Translations under genes and position numbers: made by a program
In this document: positions 33,971 to 46,500 of the stretch, in pieces
How the letters are laid out: every line of letters begins with the position of its first letter
How positions within the stretch are numbered: position 1 is the stretch's first letter
The notes under the pieces: generated by a model
Databases searched by the model: none
Told to the model about the DNA's origin: nothing
What the model saw: only the letters and a program-made list of their open reading frames with translations
Assembly: GCA_009602725.1 (NCBI GenBank)
Contig: WELB01000006.1
Coordinates: forward strand, 812,460-876,459
Direction of reading: 5' to 3'
Source: Spirogloea muscicola
Lineage: Eukaryota; Streptophyta; Zygnematophyceae; Spirogloeales; Spirogloeaceae
DNA: 64,000 nucleotides

Positions 33971-34610
33971 ACTGTTAACCTCAACCGCGGGGAGCGCGCA
34001 AATCCGCCCGCGCCAAACCCCCCCCCCACTCCCCCGGGGGCACCGATTTGCGCCTTTGACAGCCATGATTGAGGGGCCTCCCCCCCATTCCTCCAGCCCG
34101 GACGTATCTCAATGACGAGCGCCGGGCCCCGCTGAAATCGGGAGGCGGTGACGTGCCGCCGGAGCGCCCGGCTGGGCCAATGGCGGAGCCGGTCGCGGGA
34201 GGGGAGGGCGGCCGGGCGGCCGGAGCCTGTGCGAGGGCCCTATGACTGCGTTACCAGCGCGCCCGGCGGCAGCGGCGACGGGCCCGCGGCGTGCTGTACG
34301 TGCGGGGCCCAACTCGGCGTCGCCTTCTCCCAGCTCCAGGGACCCCACCCAGGTGCTGGAAACTGGGGGGCGGGGAGGGGCGGCCCCCCCGCCCGGGCTT
34401 CCGGATCCCTCGCCTCTCGACCTTCTCGTCACATTGTTACCTTAGCCACCTCAGCATAGCTAAGGCTTAGTCTCATGTAGCCCCATCATTTGCACTGGTT
34501 ATTGCCTATTATTGGCTTTGGATTGACCACCCTTTCCGTTTGATCCGCGCCGCCCGCCTGCTCTCTCGGCCCGGCAGCTGGGCGGCGCGCCACCCCCCCT
34601 CGTCCTAAAT
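33971..34610. other. GC-rich, no recognised gene
   Basis: C/G-rich sequence with open frames in several phases but no domain or splice structure. It may be a gene-start CpG region whose gene is not recognised. Confidence 0.3.
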
Positions 34611-34614
34611 CGTG

Positions 34615-34860
34615 GTTACTGAGCGAGTCAACTTATAAGCAGCAAGTGATGGACATCTGTCAATGTGCTTGCCTTCTGTACTTGGCCACACAGGCCCTCC
34701 ATCATTTTGTACACACTCCAACTCCCCTCCTGCCTGCCCCTGCGCCTCCCTTTGGCGAGCTGCCTGCCCGCTCGCGCGGGCCTTTCCAGGCAGACCCTGT
34801 CCATTCCATTGGGCTGGCCAATTTTTAAACAGCCATTGCCAGTGGAAAAGCTGTTCCTTC
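34615..34860 (+). repeat. Tail B and hairpin-like repeat
   Basis: TGTCAATGTGCTTGCC and TACTTGGCCACACAGGCC (34655-34703) match tail B. A hairpin variant with a longer loop (GGGCTGGCC...ACAGCCATTGCC) lies near 34809. Confidence 0.6.
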
Positions 34861-34869
34861 CGGAAGGCC

Positions 34870-36030
34870 GGCGATGTCACGGTATTTGTCCCGAGGTGGT
34901 CGGCATCGTCACCCTTGGAGAGGATGGCGTCAACCATGGCGTCAACCATGGCGCCATGGCCGCCTCCTCCTGTCCACTGCCTCTCGTGAGATCGTATATC
35001 GCCCTTTTTTCTCCACTCCGTCCCACTTCAATGTCTTCTGAACATGGAGGCCCCCGCTTGGTCAAGCGAGACCTGCTCGCACGCGGCGTGCTGACCTGGT
35101 CGTTGACCCACTCGGCGGCGGCATGTAAATCCAGGCGGATGTTGTAATCAACGACTGCTAGTGCTTTCTCGTTCAAGCTGATCTGGCGTTTGGGCTTGAG
35201 TCTGCACTGCAGCGCATATAAAGGGCTGCCCAGACAGCCACCACTTGATCTCTGGCTCTTCCAAGACAGTGTATGGCTGCATCAGCCACTCGCTTTGCTG
35301 TCCAGCCTGCGGACGCGGCCAAACAAGCAGGCAATGATCATCAATCTTTACACGTTGAGCTCTTGAACCCTACAGCTCGCCGCGTTGCTGCTGATCGGCA
35401 GGCCTCGAGCAGGCAGTGAGCAGGCAATGTCAACGTCTTCATCGTCCAGCTGGCTTGTGCACATCATCTCCGTTCGTTTGATACTGTGCAGGCAATGCAG
35501 GCTGGTAGCGCGCTCCTCGCTTCTGTAGGCCAGTCGCGTGTCAGCTGCTGCTGCTGGAATTCTATGCTCGAAAGCTATTTGTTATATTCCGGGCTCTTGT
35601 AGTGGGCGTGGTTGCCGTTGTAGCTCGCGAGTGGTATGGTTGTCGCTGCTTGACTGGCTGCTTCAGCCTCTTCTACTGGCTCTCTCTTCTTCCAGCATTT
35701 GCTTATATTTCGAAGAGCTCTCTATTTACACCACTGCACATATTATGCAGAGCGGCTTTTCTCAATACTCGCAACTGCCAGGCAACAGGCCTTGTTGGAT
35801 GCGAGCTTTCGTGTACCTAGGTCAAGAAATGCTTTGCATTTTGCATTTGCTTCTCTGAATCTTGGCAGCGGCTGCAGGCGTCAGCCTTGCACCTCTGCAC
35901 CGGCTGTGTCAGTTGGCTGCATGAAGCAGTTTGTGTTGCGGAAGTCATTATCTTGCACCAACGTGCTCGACATCTGGATCGTTTCTGAAGTCGAGCTCGC
36001 TGGTTACCTCTGTATAGCGTCCGCTCAAGG
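34870..36030. other. No confident gene
   Basis: Contains a short direct repeat of ATGGCGTCAACC (about 34926-34950) and several moderately long frames without a recognisable domain. Non-repetitive otherwise. Function unknown. Confidence 0.3.
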
Positions 36031-36375
36031 AAACAGCTCTTCTGAAGAAAGGCGATGGCTGTGAGAGGCCAGCCCACAGTGAGTAAGCTCTTCCAAAAAT
36101 GATGCGAGGGCTGTGAAACACAGCCTTGCTGCCCATTGTAATTGCCAGCCCAGAAAGAATGGACAAGGTTCGAAGGCGGCGCCAACACCACACAGCTATG
36201 CAAGCGGCTAGAGCGAATGGGAGATGTAACACCGAGTGAGCAGCCGCAAGTCGGAGGAACTTCCAGCTGGAATGAAGTCACCCCGACGCAGCCCAGAAGT
36301 AGCAGCCAAAGCGCGGCCTGCCCGCAAGTGCACTGCATGAGCCTGGGAAGGTTGAAAGCAGATGGACCTGACGAC
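36030..36375 (-). mobile_element. Hairpin repeats next to a LINE C-terminal remnant
   Basis: Minus-oriented hairpins lie near 36045-36075, 36105-36125 and 36140-36175. They precede a minus-strand coding remnant (AVHLRAGRALAATSGLRRG, then FIPAGSSSDLRLLTRCY) at about 36215-36340, cut at its 5' end. Confidence 0.6.
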
Positions 36376-36589
36376 GATTGAAAAGGAAGAGATGGACAGG
36401 GTTCGGAAGAAGTAGCTATTATGAAGGGGTTGAGGGATTTGTCCGAAAGGGACAGAAGGCTCGCATTGGAAGCGGGCGCCGACATAAGCCAGCAACCGGC
36501 GATGAGCGCGGTTCAGGGGCCAGGCGGCGCCCGTTGTGGGTGTAGGAAACCGCCTCTTCGTTCCAAGCTGGCTTTCACGCGCCCTCTGG

Positions 36590-36660
36590 GCCCCTTCTTT
36601 CTTTTCCTGGGCTGGCCATATCACAGCCATCGCCCTCGACTGGAGAGAGAGAGAGAGAGG

Positions 36661-36716
<56 letters not shown>

Positions 36717-36760
36717 GCATGCGGTGCACATGATAAGAATGGAGGCCAATTCGAATAAGG
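36590..36760. repeat. Hairpin, GA microsatellite and tail C
   Basis: A plus hairpin (GGGCTGGCCATATCACAGCC near 36609) is followed by about 75 bp of (GA)n at 36641-36716 with single interruptions. Tail C follows (GGTGCACATGATAAGAATGG). Confidence 0.75.
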
Positions 36761-36929
36761 GACTCCATCACAAAAGTCCTGGTAACGGGGCATTAAGCTG
36801 GCTAAGTGGGACACTGAAGGGGGAGACTAAGGGGGGCACTTCTATCCACGAGTTAGCACAGATATGTGACAAGCTAAGCTGACGCGCCTTCTATTGGAAG
36901 AGTCTTTCTCACTTTCACAGCTTTCAGCG

Positions 36930-37115
36930 CTTTTCTACCCCTTCGGAGCTTGTCATGTCTTTTCGGGAGAAACACTCTTCGGGCTGGCTGTGCACAGCCC
37001 TCGCTCCCTTTGGAAGAGCCACTTTCTTTCACAGCCTCCCGCCCATTTGGGGTGGGGTCATGCTTTAGAAGTGGCTCTCCCAAAGTAAGGCAATGGCTGT
37101 GAGAGGCCACCCCAA
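36930..37115. repeat. Hairpin fold-back pair
   Basis: A plus copy (GGGCTGGCTGTGCACAGCCC near 36978) and a minus copy (AATGGCTGTGAGAGGCCACCCC near 37088) face each other. Confidence 0.6.
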
Positions 37116-37119
37116 AGGA

Positions 37120-37335
37120 ATGTGCTGATCCAAAGGACCGGAAGGCGCCAAAGCCACATAGCTATGCAAGAGACTACAGCGGATGGGAGGTTAGTAATCC
37201 CGGGTCAGCAGCCGCAAGCCGGAGTGATTTGCAGCTGGAAAAGAGGGACCCCAACGAGACCCAGAAGCAGCAGCCATGGCACGGCCAGCTTTGCACCAGA
37301 CAGCTGGTCGAGCCTTAGCTGGTGGCACAAAGGGC
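37120..37335 (-). mobile_element. LINE C-terminal remnant
   Basis: The minus strand reads CKAGRAMAAASGSRWG, then FPAANHSGLRLLTRDY with a stop. It matches the shared LINE end and is truncated on the 5' side. Confidence 0.55.
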
Positions 37336-37379
37336 TTGTCAATTGCCGTCCAGTATTCGGGCATCAGTAAGCGACTTCA

Positions 37380-37625
37380 ACGTGCTGACTCGTAGTTACT
37401 GAGCGGGTCAGCTTAGCAGCAAGGTGATGTACATCTGTCAATGTGCTTGCCTTCGCACTTAGCCACTCAGGGCCTCCTTCACTCTCCATTTTCCCCTTGA
37501 ATGAGCTTACTCTCTACCACTGTTGCTTTATGCGCCATCCGGCCCCTCCAGACCTTGTCCACTCTTATGGGCTGGCCTCTCACAGCCACCAGTCACTTCG
37601 GCAGCGCTTTTCATTTCACAGCCGC
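37380..37625 (+). repeat. LINE post-stop segment, tail B, hairpin
   Basis: ACTCGTAGTTACTGAGCGGG, tail B (TGTCAATGTGCTTGCC) at about 37433, and a plus hairpin (GGGCTGGCCTCTCACAGCC) near 37570. It ends about 295 bp before the cytochrome b561 gene's start codon. Confidence 0.6.
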
Positions 37626-37920
37626 CCGAGCGCCGAGGCCGAGGCTGGCGAGCGCCCCCGCCAGGCCCCTCCCCGCTGGCCCGTGGGCCCCGCTGGTCGC
37701 CCGCCACTGGTGGCCGCTGACGCCTCGCGGGGGCTGACGGCCCTCGCTCCCGCGCTCCCGCCAGCCGCCGTTGGCAGCTGTCCGTCGCAGCCCCACGGCG
37801 GCGGCGGCCACCGCCGCCGCCGCCGCACCTCCCGCGGCGGCCGCGGCAGCGCCGCCGCTGATCCGGCCGGGAGGCAGGCGGCCGTTAGCACTGGCTCCAC
37901 CAGCTGGCCCAGCAGCAGTG

Positions 37921-40900
37921 ATGGCCGCGTCAGCCAAACTGCGGCCACCGCGCCACCGCTGGGGCGCGCCGCTGGCGCTGCTGCTGCTGCTGGGGCTCGC
38001 CTGCGCCGCCGCCGTCACGCCGCCGCCGCCGCTGGCAGTCCAGTTCTCGGAGGGGCGCTACGCGCCTTGCAAGTCCACCGCGGTGCAGGTGGGCTTTCGC
38101 GGATCCCTGCAGCGCACGGCGCACCGCGTGGCCGCCGCGCTCGCCGTCCTCGACGACTGCAACTTCGTCCTCTCCAACTTCACGTACGCATCCGCGACCG
38201 GCTGCTGCGAGCCCCGCACCGAATTCGCCTCGCTGTGCCTAAATCTCTCAGCTGCGTCCGTTCCTTGGCTCTTCGCCTGCTGCTGGACGGCATCCCAAGA
38301 CGTCGTGCAGGCAGCCCGGAAGTCGTTGCACTGGCTGTTTAGCATATAGGACAGCATTCGCGGAGCCGAAGAGCTGTGTCACATGTGTTCTAAGTGGCCT
38401 ACAGGGCAACTCAGAGGAACGTGGAGTTAGCAAGGCATGGCCTGCACAAGCTGGCTGCAGCCACTTTCAAGCCGTCCTTGCATACCGCTTTTTGAGGCAA
38501 ATAGTCCAGACGACTGAGCTGCTGACTTTCACCCCGCTTCGCCTGGGGCCATCCTGCTGCCGGGGCGACAGCTTCGATGGCAGGGGCCCGGCAATCGCGC
38601 TGCTGGGTGTGGTCGCCGGCGGAGATCCGCACGATGCCACCCAGAGCTTCCCGGTCACGGACCTGGCCCTGGGCGTCTGGCGAGGCTCCGAGACCGTGGT
38701 CGTCAACATTGAGGCGGGGGCGTCGCTGACGTGGGACAACGTCGCCGCGATCCATGTCTGGTGCCAAGCCTGCTACAAGGGCTTCGGGCGGAGCTATGGC
38801 TCCGTCACCGTGGGCCCAGCGCCAGCCGGTGCTGCTCAGTCCCGAGCGCTGGTCGCTCTCAGGGCGGAGGTGGTAGCGCTGGCCGTCGCCGCCAGGGCGC
38901 TCCCACTGAACCCACCGCCAGCCCCTGCTCCTGCTGGAGGCACTGCCCGGAGACCCCAGTTTGACAACTGCGTCACCCTTGCTGCTGGTCGCTTCAATGT
39001 GTAAGCCTTGCTTGCTGGAGGTGCCTCAGGAATGGCTGCCGATCCTGTTATAAACACTATTCATCCTGCAAAGAGGCCTGGACTTGTGCAAGAGATCATG
39101 CAATGCACTACCTGTACCTATGTTACAGCTGGTCCTAATCCTTATTACCTCAGTGAAAACACAAAACAACAAGATAGCAGGACTCTACCAGCAGCTATTG
39201 TGCTGATCAGCTGCACCTTTTGACGGTTGTGCAGACATTGGACGATGAATGTTTCTGGCGGGTTTGTCACCTTTGGTCTTGAGGCCCTTGTGCCCGCCAA
39301 CAGCTGGCTGGGCTTTGGCTTCTCGCAAAATCAGACGCACTACCAGGCTATTGGCAGCGATGTCGCCATCACCGGCGTGCTCGAGACTGGCAACAGCGGA
39401 TCCACTGCCTTTGCTGTTGACTCTGCAATCACGTCCCTGCAGCCGTGCCACAAAGCAGGTGTGCTGTATGCTGGCGTCTGCCCTGACTCCCTACTTGGAG
39501 GACCGACAGCTGGTCTGAACAATGTGCATCTAGATTATGCCACACGGTGAGCTTTACTTAGTAGCAAATGATGACAACCACCGTCTGCACATATCACAAA
39601 AGTATTTGCCACTTGCTCGACTGTAAGAAAATCGGTACAAGGATTGACATGCATTGATCCCAAAGTCACAATTCATACATCGAGGTTGTCATCCTTCCTA
39701 AGATTACCCCAAGTCTTGTCGCAGGCATGGCGGCATCACCTTCATTGCTTACACCAGGCCACTTCGTGCGGAGGACGCCCAGTTTGATGTGGACCTTCGT
39801 CCAGGAGCTGGCGCGCCAGTGCTACGATGGGCAGTCTTCGCCACGGGCCCGCTCAGCACGGCATCCACAAGCTCGCAGCCTGTGCCGCTGGCCACGGCTG
39901 GATATTCACACGGCGGCGCACGCATTGTGCTCACTTCTGGGCAGCAGCTCCAGGCCTGTGGGCCGCTGCTTGGTGCAATGCCACCGGTTACTTCCAAGGC
40001 CCCCTCACCGGCACCTGCGTCGCCGGCTGCCAGCAGACCTGACTTCATCGTCACAATGCCATCCACTTTGACCAAGTGCCAAGTCGCAGCAGGCGACTAC
40101 CCCAGCTTTCGTGCTTGCCGGGCTTTGCGAGGTGGACTTTCGCTCATGTGGTCCCTTGATGGCCAGCATTTTGCTTTGGCCTTCTCTGGTCAGCTCAAAA
40201 GCCCTGGCGGGTGGTTGCTCCTCGGCCTGTCGCTGACTATGACAGCTAGCAGCATCAGGTTCTGCTTACTGCCCAATTGTTCAGTAACGGTCCATCTAAG
40301 ACAACATTTCAAGTCTAGCACAAGCCTTAAGCAATTTACTTTATTTCAAGATATCATGCTTACTAGGAAAGTGCAGCACAGCAGTGGAATGAACATTGTT
40401 GAGCTTGTGGCTGAGTGCACAAATTGTGACCAGCGAAGATTTCTAACATCTATCCTGCTTTCGTTTGCAGTGCTTTGGTGGCTTTCCCAAGCGCATCTGG
40501 AGTTGCAGCAGTAGAGCAGGTGACCCTGAGCGGGCATACCGTTGCTGCAAATGGAGGCATGCTGCAGGTCGTTGGAGCCTCTGCAACCATTGTGGACCAG
40601 CTTCTCACTGTAGTGGCCTTCCTCGATTTGCCCGACCCACTTGTGAGATACACCTCAGTCTGGCTCTCATTTGGCAGGATTCACACGGACCGCGCTAAAG
40701 TTGGTTTATCTTACGCCTTGCGCTTCAGAATGCTCTGCTTGTTGGATTGTCACAGACACCTGTCAAGACTGTGGTCTACTTCCCTGCCGCTAGTACAGCC
40801 GGTCACACAGCTTTGGGTAAAGCTAAGTAGCTTATAGGAATCTGTCTTAGCTTTCCACAGATTTGCAAATAAGAAACTTTACATAAGCTTTGTGCTTCAA

Positions 40901-42916
40901 GTGGCACTTCTGTAGCCCTTGGAACAAGGCGCATTGGTCAGACGCCCTCACAGATTGACAGCTAGTGCTTTCCTTGCAGACTAAGGAGGTATATATTGTG
41001 TGGTCATCTGGCAGCAATGTCTCGACGCAGCCGCTTTTGCTCTCACAAGATGGCCTCGGCGCACTAAAGTCAGCAAAGGTTGACCTCCGGGACGGGGAGG
41101 AGCACACACGACGCCGCAGCCTCTGGGCTGTAAGAACAAGATCTCTCTGGTGCTGAGTGATTTGCAATATAGCTTGCCTGTGTGATGCTGTGACAGAGAT
41201 GAGGAAGTCACATTCTTCCAAGAGTTAATGCCTGTACATAAGAGCTATTAATGCTTTGCCTCTAGATGCTTTCCCTGACAGCTCCTGCTTTAAGCTGCTG
41301 TGATGAGTGGCAGATTAGAATATACAGGGTCACCTTAGTCTCTGCTCAGGAAAAAGATAGTTCTCACCTGTCACTTGAGTGCTGTCTCTGAGCTAGCTTC
41401 ACTATCAGCATGGAGCGTGATATATGCGTCCAGATCTTTTGCAGGCTCATGGAGTTGTGAATGTGGTTGGCTGGGGTGTGCTGCTTCCGCTTGGCGCGTG
41501 GTGCGGGCGCTTTCTGCCGCGATCAACGCCAGTGTGGCTACTTGTCCACGCTGTCATGCAGACGACAGGGTATCTTGTCGGTGTTGCCGGCTTTGTGATT
41601 GGCGTCATCATATGGAGGACGAATCACAACAAGGCCCACAACACTCACTTTGCTCTGGCCTTAGTGTTACTCTTTCTGGCCACCATGCAGGTGATAGTTG
41701 TGGACCCCTCGCTTGACCTTGAGCGCATTAAGTTATTCTGAGCAAAGTGTCACATCTATGTAGCTATCCAGCCACTGCTCTAGCTGCTCATGATTTCACG
41801 TTGCAGGTCTTGGCAGCTCTGCTCAGACCCAAGAAGGGCCACAGATTCAGGCCAAAGTGGCACCTACTCCACGCCTTTGGAGGGCTCGTCATCCTTTTAC
41901 TGGCAGCCGTCCAAATATTCATTGGCCTCCGCATCTCCTACAGTGAGGTGGCATACACCGTCGCCTACGGCGTCTGGTTGGGCTCTGTGGGCACTGGAGC
42001 TGTGGTGTTAGAGCTATTGAGAAGGTGCGGAGGCAGCCTGTATGCAACAAATAACCCTGGCAAAGCTCTGGAACGGAAGCCCATGGAGATGGAGAAAAGT
42101 GGATCAGCAAGGGTAGCGGAGGGGGGTGAGTTATCAGGTCACAGCAGAGCTTCGGCAATGCGCTTGTCACTCTCGACGGAGGAGTCAGAGCGGCCAGACC
42201 TGACGGGCGCGGACGTGCCCGTGGCCACCGCCTGGGCCCGGGAGCTGCTTCACGCGGACGACAGGGCGAGGGAGAGAGCCAGAGCCGAGGGCCGGAGACA
42301 GGGCGGTGACCTGCGAGGCTCTACTGCAACGCCGCCGTCCTCCCGGGAGATGCTGCCGACGGCGGCCCCAGGCAGCAGGGCGGAGACAAGGGGTGTCGAT
42401 GGCGGCGGCAAAGGCCTCTTCCTGCGGATCGAGAAAGGCAACGAGGTGGTGGATCGTCGGTCTGGCGAGCTGACAGAGGACTCAGCAGCCCGTGGCGGCA
42501 ATACCACTTCCTTCTCAGCGCAGGCGCCTGCTGCAGCGTCTTCGCTGCCTTCTGGCTCCGCGGCAAGGCCGCCCAGCCCACGGCCGCCGAAGCCCAGGCC
42601 CAGTCCAAGGCTTGCTACAGCAGCTGGCAAGATGCTGCCTGCGAGGCAGGCTGGGAGTATGGTTATTGGGGTGCTGCATCCAAGTGCCAGCTTGCAAGGG
42701 CAGCCGCACATCAGGGTGGACAAGTATAACGTGAAGGCTACTGTGATGCGGAGGCCCGACTTTCTTGGGCTGCGGAGACATTTTCCCACAGTTGATTCCA
42801 AAGAAGCCTCGGGCAATAATCTGGTGCGAGCAGCCGCTCCGCAGCCGCTTGCAACGAGGTCGAATAATGTTCCGGTGGATATTCCTCGCATTACAGAGGG
42901 CAGCACTGGTGCTTGA
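37921..42916 (+). CDS. DM13-DOMON-cytochrome b561 membrane oxidoreductase
   Basis: Predicted transmembrane electron carrier with extracellular or luminal heme/sugar-binding DOMON domains, like plant proteins combining DM13, DOMON and cytochrome b561. Order seen: signal peptide (LALLLLLGLACAAA); DM13 (VLDDCNFVLSNFTYA to AAIHVWCQACYKGFG); DOMON 1 (QFDNCVTLAAGRFNVHWTM onward); a likely DOMON 2 (LSLMWSLDGQHFALAFSG); cytochrome b561 core with four candidate heme histidines (AHGVVNVVGWG, WLLVHAVMQ, NKAHNTHFALAL, PKWHLLHAFGG). A polar tail of about 300 residues follows. Exons supported: 37921-~38230, ~38500-39000, 39235-39546, 39725-40258, 40471-40642, 40729-40816, 40980-41129, 41445-41690, 41807-42916. 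Two junctions (38230-38500 and 40816-40980) were not resolved. Start is an ATGG directly before the signal peptide. Domain identity is secure; substrate unknown. Confidence 0.87.
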
Positions 42917-43501
42917 GTTTGCATGACTGTAGTTGCAAATTCAATCAGTATACACCTTGTGTGAAGCAAAGCTCATGCTTCACCAAATAGCCTCACCACA
43001 ATTGACATGTATAGACAATGATGAGGTGTCCCTGCTGGAGCAATGGTGTCCATGTGCACACATTCACAACGATGAGCGTTGGACCATCTTAGAGGTGCCA
43101 CACTCATGAAGCAGTCACCTTTTTGACGTGCATGTCAGGAAGTAAGGTAAGGCAGTCTGACGTCATCGCATTTATGACCCTCTGAACTCGGTTGACCAGT
43201 ATTGAGTAACTCAAGGAAATGCATCGCATATCAATCTTAAGAAGACTTCAATGGAACATGCTTTGCTACAACAAGCACGCTGTTGTCACATCGCATCAGT
43301 ATCGCAAATTGGGGTGATATGAAAGTCGGACTTGAGTCACAGAAAAGGCTATGGAAGTTGGACTCAGGGCCCCAGGACTCCTGGCCTGATCTCAATGAGT
43401 ATGTACAGCAAACGACACTCAAACTTTATGACATTAGCTACGATAGCTACAATAGCTGTCTTGCATGACAAATTTTGAGCACCACTCCGTGGAGCAGCGC
43501 C
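42917..43501. other. Convergent intergenic region
   Basis: Between the stops of the cytochrome b561 gene (+) and the gene at 43502 (-). No repeats and no coding exon seen. Confidence 0.5.
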
Positions 43502-46500
43502 TCACTTTGAGCGTCCTACGAGTATTTCCCACAATATCCTGAGCCTCACGACCTGTTCTTTGAGCGCCTCCTCTTCAGCAGCTTTTGCATGCTGTCACAT
43601 TTCAACAACATTCAATAACCACATCATCTAGTGTTATAAGTGCATCGATTGAAGCTTCAGAACGAGCGGGGAGCTGTATAGGAACCTAGCTTACAGTAAT
43701 GCTAGCAATCACGTATACCTCTTCCAATGCCTGCAGTGCAGCCTCAAATTTTTGCTCCTGTGATTGCAAATACTTCTCAAGTGGCTTCTGCTGGACTAAC
43801 CACACCATGCACGTCGCTTGACCTGCCAAGGCAAAACGGCATGGATAAGAAAAGGAAAGCTATCAAGACTATTTAGGTATCCCCATCTGTACATGGTGGA
43901 CACTGAAGGATGAGGGCAAGAGCAAAAACGTGCACACAGCTCGCAGGAGGTCAGTGTAATTCACATGCTTGAAGGGAGGAGTGAGGACCTGCCGGAGATA
44001 CTGTCTGGGCAAGGCATGCGAGCATTGGGGCAAGCAGGCTTGGAAATGTGGTCAGCAGAGCTAGGCAAGGCCGCAGCAACCGATGCCTGCCATGCTTGTC
44101 CTTCGTGTCAATGTCTGCCCCCTGTAGCAGACACACTTAGCATCTCCGTGAGCCAATTGAAGCTCCCCAAAAGGCTCCACCCAAGTCAAATTAGAGCAGT
44201 CATCAGATTGTGATGAAAAGTGCACTGGCCCACCTGAAAGACAGAAGCGCAGAAGCTGGTCAAGGTAGGCAGGAGTGAATCCAAAAGGGCCGCCGGAAGA
44301 GATCCTGTTGCCAGCCTGTTGGACCCCTTGGCGGCTCGCCACGATATAGCTGCTAGTGCTCGCAGCATGGCATACTTGCCTTTCAGCGTTGAAGTACTCA
44401 TCTGTGGAAGCCAGGGAAAAAGGTCAAGGTAGACAGACGATGGTGTCAGCAACAAGTACCACCGGTATACAACTCCAAGGGGTTGCAGTAACACCAGACC
44501 CTGTCAAGCAGCTCTCCTTATCCTTGACCCTGCAACTCTGGCGCAGACAGAATCATTGAATACTATGCTATGCATTACTGACTGCTCAAATTCAAATCAG
44601 AGCTGGATTAATGTTCACACCAGCTCCTTGGAGAGTGCAGGCGTCAGGAGCTCGACCAGAAGCTGATCATCTCCAACGTGCACTAACGAGGAACACGCTG
44701 CCTCTACCACGGCCATCCATTTCTTCTCCTCCCTTGTTCCATCAAACATCGCCCACTTTTGCAACTCCTCCTCCATCGGACTGACGCCTTTGCATGGGGT
44801 TGTACAACACACTTTGCTTCCTTCAATCGCTTTGTCACTTTGGTCTTTATTTCTGCCGAATGCAGCAGGTTCTTCTCTGTCTGAAGCAGCACAATGGAAG
44901 AGCATATGTAAGGTAGACATGGAGAAAAGAATGAGCTCATCCAAGTCAACCAGGTTGAAAAGATGGGGGCGGATTGCAGCTCAACCTGGCCTCCGATCTA
45001 GAAGGAGCGTAAGAATGAAGCTGAGATGGAGTGCCGGCCCAAGCCTGTCTTGACAGAAGCTTCTGTGAACAACCTCTGTAATCCTAATAGTTGTGACTGC
45101 AGCCACATCCTCACCTATAAAACCCCAAGAATATTGTGAATATGAATCTGTTGGGCCATGGCCTTGACCAAATAAAGGTAAACATTCTATCTCAAAGGTC
45201 TACTGCTTGGCAACCTTAAAAGTCTGTGGCTATTAGTGTGTTGCGTCTTTCTCAGCACATAATGAAATCAATCCTTGATTGCAGAGTATGCTGCTGTGTG
45301 TCTCAGCCATATAAGGAGCATACAGAGGGCACAATGTGCTAAAGCTCGGAGTAGCGGCTGCTGGAGGCTGGGGAAGAAGTGGATGCAGCTGAGTGCCAGG
45401 GCTTGGCAGTTTTCGGGCAGCTTGATGAACGGCCCCAACCTTGCTCTGCCTGCCAGGCACAGTGAGCAAGCCTGCAGCAATGAGCCTGCACTCAAAGCAT
45501 GCTCAATGTTTGAGCAGAACACCAACTGTCCAGCTTATCCTATTGGGCTGACCTTGCACAAAGGTCCCAAAGAAGGGGACAAGGGAAGACTGCAGTGAGG
45601 TGAAGCTCGATGCCAGGGGGGAGTGATCCGAAGCTGAGCGGCCCAGGTGAAACAGCAGCCGGAGCACCATCTGAGCATGACATGAGAGCAGTGACAGCAT
45701 CGTGATACTTGCTTCTTATGCTGCCCTCAACGGACACGCGTGGTGGCATGCCTTGCAGATGGCAAGAGAGGTAGCTAGGCTGCTCTCTTTGTCAAGACAA
45801 GCCGAAGCCCTCTTCCAATGAATGGGTGCTAATCCTGTGAGAGTACCAACCTCTGAAGTTGATGAGTGCAAGTCCTTCAAATCCCACAGGAGTCGAGGCA
45901 ATGATTGCATCCATCTCCTGAGCATTTCAGTGGGCACCTTGATGGCTGGCTCCTGTTCAAGCAATTGTTGCACACAATCTGATGAGCTCTGGCCCTTACG
46001 AGGGCAGATACAACCAAGTGCACCTGCCAACTCCTGCATTGCATAGTGGTCCTTGCTGGCAACAATATGATGAGCACCTTAGTTGCCCTTCTGGCCTCTA
46101 GCTCTAACTTGTTTTGTCTGATGTATATACGTCATGTCAACCAAGGGCAGGGTGCAGAAAGTATGCACTAATTGCAGTGCCTACCTGCATGAGGATGCAG
46201 CGCATGGTCAACAAGCACGCCCGTCTTGTGGCGCTGCTTGGCCGAGACGCCTCATAAACAGCCGTAAATGCCTGGAGAGACAAGCCAGTTCCATCAGCAC
46301 TGGCTCCTGAGTGATCCAGGCTTCTGAACTTGATATTCAATATGAAGAGTGCTTCGTGCGCAAGAAGTCCATGACTGGGAGGAGCACAACAACCCTGGAC
46401 TTGCACTCGAGCACAAGAGAATGGCAAGGAGCATGAGGTGCCATGTCCACTCAATGTTTTTGGAAGCTTAGCTACTGTGTATGTTGACACTGCAGTTTCT

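Noticed and set aside
34109-34459. GC-rich open frames on both strands
   Set aside because: No start context, domain or paired exon. Overlapping frames of similar quality point to composition and not coding.
36421-36882. Coding frame through the GA microsatellite (alternating Arg/Glu)
   Set aside because: The protein is the translation of (GA)n and flanking hairpin and tail C repeats.
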